Source: Saccoglossus kowalevskii
Taxonomy: Eukaryota > Hemichordata > Enteropneusta > Harrimaniidae
Direction: 5' to 3'
DNA: 41,919 bases
Assembly: GCF_000003605.2 (NCBI RefSeq)
Contig: NW_003119685.1
Coordinates: 1 to 41,919 of the forward strand
Shown here: positions 37,850 to 41,919 of the stretch, piece after piece
Layout: the number at the start of each line of letters is the position of its first letter
Position numbering within the stretch: position 1 is the first letter of the stretch
Position numbers and translations under genes: made by a program
The notes under the pieces: generated by a model
The model's database searches: none
The model's input: the letters and a program-made list of their open reading frames with translations, nothing else
Told to the model about the DNA's origin: nothing

Positions 37850-38760
37850 CATACAACGCAGGCAATATATCATGGCAGAGTGTGTGATGCCCACTCACCT
37901 GGTTTAATGGTACATCATGTCCCACCATACAACGCAGGCAATATATCAAGGCAGAGTGTGTGATGCCCACTCACCTGGTTTAATGGTACATCATGCCCCA
38001 CCATACAACGCAGGCAATATACCAAGGCAGAGTGTGTGATGCCCAATCACCTGGTTTAATTGTACATCATGTCCCACCATACAACGCAGGCAATATATCA
38101 AGGCAGAGTGTGTGATGCCCACTCACCTGGTTTAATGGTACATCATGCCCCACCATACATCACAGGCAATATATCAAGGCAGAGTGTGTGATGCCCACTC
38201 ACCTGGTTTAATGGTACATCATGCCCCACCATACATCACAGGCAATATATCAAGGCAGAGTGTGTAATGCCCACTCACCTGGTTTAATGGTACATTATGT
38301 CCCACCATACATCGCAGGCAATATATCAAGGCAGAGTGTGTGATGCCCACTCACCTGGTTTAATGGTACATCATGCCCCACCATACATCGCAGGCAATAT
38401 ATCAAGTCAGAGTGTGCGACGCCCACTCACCTGGTTCAATGGTACATCATGCCCCACCATACATCGCAGGCAATATATCAAGGCAGAGTGTGTGATGCCC
38501 ACTCACCTGGTTTAATGGTACATCACGCCCCACCATACAACGCAGGCAATATATCAAGACAGAGTGTGTGATGCCCACTCACCTGATTTAATGGTACATC
38601 ATGCCCTACCACACATCACAGGCAATATATCAAGGTAGAGTGTGTGATGACCACTCACCTGGTTTAATGGTACATCATGCCCTAACATACAACGCAGGAA
38701 ATATATCAAGGCAGAGTGTGTGATGCCCACTCACCTGGTTTAATGGTACATCATGCCCCA
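37850..38760 (+). repeat. 0.9-kb block, copy 1 (other copy near 40738)
   Basis: Matches about 40738-41720 at an offset of 2888 bp (38 monomers), rising to 2964 (39 monomers) after about 38530, so the second copy has one extra monomer. Shared markers are ATCATGGCAG, TTAATTGTAC, CATCACAGG, GTGCGACGCCC, GATTTAATGG and CCCTAACATAC. Differences include GGTTCAATGG here against GGCTCAATGG there, and GTGTAATGCC near 38273 here only. Confidence 0.82.
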
Positions 38761-40473
38761 CCATACAACGCAGGCAATATATCAAGGCAGAGTGTGTGAT
38801 GCCTACTCACCTGGTTTAATAGTACATCATGTCCCACCATACATCGCAGGCAATATATCAAGGTAGAGTGTGTGATGACCACTCACCTGGTTTAATGGTA
38901 CATCATGCCCCACCATACAACGCAGGCAATATATCAAGACAGAGTGTGTGATGACCACTCACCTGGTTTAATGGTACATCATGCCCTACCACACATCACA
39001 GGTAATATATCAAGGTAGAGTGTGTGATGCCCACTCACCTGGTTTAATGGTACATCATGTCTCACCATACAACGCAGGCAATATATAAAGGCAGAGTGTG
39101 TGATGCCAACTCACCTGGTTTAATGGTACATCATGTCTCACCATACAACGCATGCAATATATCAAGACTGAGTGTGTGATGCCCACTTACCTGGTTTAAT
39201 GGTACATCATGCCCCACCATAAATCGCAGGCAATATATCAAGGCAGAGTGTGTGATGCCCACTCACCTGGTTTAATGGTACATCATGCCCCACCATACAT
39301 CGCAGGCAATATATCAAGGCAGAGTGTGTGATGCCCACTCACCTGGTTTAATGGTACATCATGCCCCACCATAAATCGCGGGCAATATATCAAGGCAGAG
39401 TGTGTGATGCCTACTCACCTGGTTTAATAGTACATCATGTCCCACCATACATCGCAGGCAATATATCAAGGTAGAGTGTGTGATGACCACTCACCTGGTT
39501 AATGGTACATCATGTCTCACCATACAATGCAGGCAATATATCAAGGCAGAGTGTGTGATGCTCACTCACCTGGTTTAATGGTACATCATGCCCTAACAAA
39601 CAACGCAGGAAATATATCAAGGCAGAGTGTGTGATGCCCACTCACCTGGTTTAATGGTACATCATGCCCCACCATACAACGCAGGCAATATATCAAGGCA
39701 GAGTGTGTGATGCCTACTCACCTGGTTTAATAGTACATCATGTCCCACCATACATCGCAGGCAATATATCAAGGTAGAGTGTGTGATGACCACTCACCTG
39801 GTTTAATGGTACATCATGCCCCACCATACAACGCAGGCAATATATCAAGACAGAGTGTGTGATGACCACTCACCTGGTTTAATGGTACATCATGCCCTAC
39901 CACACATCACAGGTAATATATCAAGGTAGAGTGTGTGATGCCCACTCACCTGGTTTAATGGTACATCATGTCTCACCATACAACGCAGGCAATATATAAA
40001 GGCAGAGTGTGTTATGCCAACTCACCTGGTTTAATGGTACATCATGTCTCACCATACAACGCATGCAATATATCAAGACTGAGTGTGTGTTGCCCACTTA
40101 CCTGGTTTAATGGTACATCATGCCCCACCATAAATCGCAGGCAATATATCAAGGCAGAGTGTGTGATGCCCACTCACCTGGTTTAATGGTACATCATGCC
40201 CCACCATACATCGCAGGCAATATATCAAGGCAGAGTGTGTGATGCCCACTCACCTGGTTTAATGGTACATCATGCCCCACCATAAATCGCAGGCAATATA
40301 TCAAGGCAGAGTGTGTGATGCCTACTCACCTGGTTTAATAGTACATCATGTCCCACCATACATCGCAGGCAATATATCAAGGTAGAGTGTGTGATGACCA
40401 CTCACCTGGTTTAATGGTACATCATGTCTCACCATACAATGCAGGCAATATATCAAGGCAGAGTGTGTGATGC
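38685..40473 (+). repeat. 911/912-bp (12-monomer) tandem duplication
   Basis: About 38685-39561 recurs at 39596-40473. The offset is 911 bp up to the one-base deletion in CCTGGTTAATGG near 39498, then 912 bp, exactly 12 monomers. Private changes in the second copy are GTGTTATGCC near 40011 and GTGTGTTGCCC near 40087; the first copy has GCGGGC near 39379. Each copy contains the CGCATGCAAT/AAGACTGAG module. Confidence 0.86.
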
Positions 40474-40737
40474 CCACTCACCTGGTTTAATGGTACATCA
40501 TGCCCCACCATACAACGCAGGCAATATATCAAGGCAGAGTGTGTGATGCCCACTCACCTGGTTTAATGGTACATCATGCCCCACCATACAACGCAGGCAA
40601 TATATCAAGGCAGAGTGTGTGATGCCCACTCACCTGGTTTAATGGTACATCATGCCCCACCATATAACGCAGGCAATATATCATGGCAGAGTGCGCGATG
40701 CCCACTCACCTGGTTTAATGGTACATCATGCCCCACC

Positions 40738-41720
40738 ATACAACGCAGGCAATATATCATGGCAGAGTGTGTGATGCCCACTCACCTGGTTTAATGGTAC
40801 ATCATGTCCCACCATACAACGCAGGCAATATATCAAGGCAGAGTGTGTGATGCCCACTCACCTGGTTTAATGGTACATCATGCCCCACCATACAACGCAG
40901 GCAATATACCAAGGCAGAGTGTGTGATGCCCACTCACCTGGTTTAATTGTACATCATGTCCCACCATACAACGCAGGCAATATATCAAGGCAGAGTGTGT
41001 GATGCCCACTCACCTGGTTTAATGGTACATCATGCCCCACCATACATCGCAGACAATATATCAAGGCAGAGTGTGTGATGCCCACTCACCTGGTTTAATG
41101 GTACATCATGCCCCACCATACATCACAGGCAATATATCAAGGCAGAGTGTGTGATGCCCACTCACCTGGTTTAATGGTACATCATGTCCCACCATACATC
41201 GCAGGCAATATATCAAGGCAGAGTGTGTGATGCCCACTCACCTGGTTTAATGGTACATCATGCCCCACCATACATCGCAGGCAATATATCAAGTCAGAGT
41301 GTGCGACGCCCACTCACCTGGCTCAATGGTACATCATGCCCCACCATACATCGCAGGCAATATATCAAGGCAGAGTGTGTGATGCCCACTCACCTGGTTT
41401 AATGGTACATCATGCCCCACCATACATCGCAGGCAATATACCAAGGCAGAGTGTGTGATGCCCACTCACCTGGTTTAATGGTACATCATGCCCCACCATA
41501 CAACGCAGGCAATATATCAAGACAGAGTGTGTGATGCCCACTCACCTGATTTAATGGTACATCATGCCCTACCACACATCACAGGCAATATATCAAGGTA
41601 GAGTGAGTGATGACCACTCACCTCGTTTCATGGTACATCATGCCCTAACATACAACGCAGGAAATATATCAAGGCAGAGTGTGTGATGCCCACTCACCTG
41701 GTTTAATGGTACATCATGCC
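40738..41720 (+). repeat. 1-kb block, copy 2 (other copy near 37850)
   Basis: Right-hand copy of 37850-38760 with one additional monomer near 41410-41490. Its last part carries private changes GAGTGAGTGATG, CACCTCGTTTCATGG and CCACGATAC (41604-41726). Beyond it, 41721-41919 has ordinary monomers including CATGCCACACC, an ATATATATC unit and a CGCAGCAAT -1 unit, and the window ends mid-monomer. Confidence 0.8.
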
Positions 41721-41919
41721 CCACGATACAACGCAGGCAATATATCATGGCAGAGTGTGTGATGCCCACTCACCTGGTTTAATGGTACATCATGCCACAC
41801 CATAAATCGCAGGCAATATATATCAAGGCAGAGTGCGTGATGCCCACTCACCTGGTTTAATAGTACATCATTCCCCACCATACAACGCAGCAATATATCA
41901 AGACAGAGTGTGTGATGCC

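Larger units (their letters stand above)
1..41919 (+). repeat. 76-bp satellite array filling the window
   Basis: The same 76-bp unit recurs head-to-tail from the first base to the last, about 551 copies, all in one orientation. I saw no inverted monomer and no stretch of non-satellite sequence. Landmarks present in nearly every unit are AATATATC, GAGTGTGTGATG, CACTCACCTGG, TTTAATGGTAC and CATCATGCCCCACC. Composition is about 49% G+C, with one CpG per consensus monomer (position 76 to the next position 1 is GC, the CpG being 75-76). Two monomers make 152 bp, close to the DNA length wrapped by one nucleosome; any phasing is inference. Arrays like this belong to eukaryotic constitutive heterochromatin. 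The family and host are not recognised. Placement (centromere, subtelomere or supernumerary chromosome) cannot be told from the sequence. Confidence 0.98.

Noticed and set aside
1-41919. CRISPR array
   Set aside because: The repeats abut directly with no unique spacers, and there are no cas genes. The 76-bp unit is far longer than a CRISPR repeat and varies by point mutations across its whole length.
1-41919. Coding tandem-repeat protein (for example a surface or silk-like protein)
   Set aside because: A coding repeat needs a period divisible by 3. The period here is 76, with indels of 1, 2, 4 and 5 bp and stops in every frame.
1-41919. Centromere-protein B box or telomere repeat
   Set aside because: No TTCG....CGGG-type CENP-B box and no TTAGGG/TTTAGGG-like runs are seen in the monomer or its variants.

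Overview
The whole 41,919-base window is one uninterrupted tandem-repeat (satellite) array. The unit is a 76-bp monomer of about 49% G+C, repeated head-to-tail on one strand about 551 times (41,919/76). The window starts and ends inside monomers, so neither edge of the array is visible. I found no unique sequence, gene, RNA gene, transposon, telomeric repeat or CRISPR array. Arrays of this size and type are typical of eukaryotic heterochromatin (pericentromeric, subtelomeric or B/sex-chromosome satellites). I do not recognise the monomer family and cannot name the species.

Monomer numbering used throughout: position 1 is the C of CAGGC. The landmarks are CAGGCAATATAT (1-12), CAAGGCAG (13-20), AGTGTGTGAT (21-30), GCCCACTCAC (31-40), CTGGTTTAAT (41-50), GGTACATCAT (51-60), GCCCCACCAT (61-70) and ACATCG (71-76). 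Monomers differ by a limited set of recurring point variants and small indels (+2, +1, -1, -2, -4, -5, +6 and -18 bp), which act as fingerprints for tracing duplications.

The array is a mosaic of nested higher-order repeats (HORs) with no single period. Local tandem duplications have periods of 304 (4 monomers), 532 (7), 760 (10), 836 (11), about 911 (12), 972 (13 minus 16 bp), 1135 (15 minus 5 bp), 1445 (19 plus 1 bp) and about 1602/1754 bp (21/23). Long blocks also recur at 2-31 kb: 5653-6840 at 24176-25363, 3754-4961 at 9305-10512, 8084-9959 at 14632-16355, and a composite 33.45-35.16 kb built from pieces matching 4.57-5.06, 7.48-7.97 and 3.23-3.92 kb. Several exact switch points are readable.

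Layout: 0-1.3 kb mixed monomers; 1.3-3.6 kb 1445-bp duplication; 3.75-5.2 kb 532-bp repeats; 5.6-10.5 kb blocks shared with distant parts; 11.1-15.1 kb 760-bp and 1.6-1.75-kb HORs; 14.6-16.4 kb copy of 8.1-10 kb; 16.35-23.5 kb mixed monomers with 304-bp and 2.1-kb duplications; 23.5-27.8 kb 532-, 1135- and 1370-bp repeats; 27.8-31.2 kb mixed; 31.2-33.2 kb 972-bp HOR; 33.4-35.2 kb patchwork; 34.8-41.7 kb 836-, 911-, 1214- and 2888-bp duplications.

Open reading frames of 60-141 codons exist on both strands, but they are by-products of the repeat. Since 76 leaves remainder 1 on division by 3, any frame passes through all three monomer frames every 228 bp, and the recurring TGA and TAA close it. 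No coding function is proposed. All comparisons were made by eye, so block ends may be a few bases off and mismatch counts are minimum counts.
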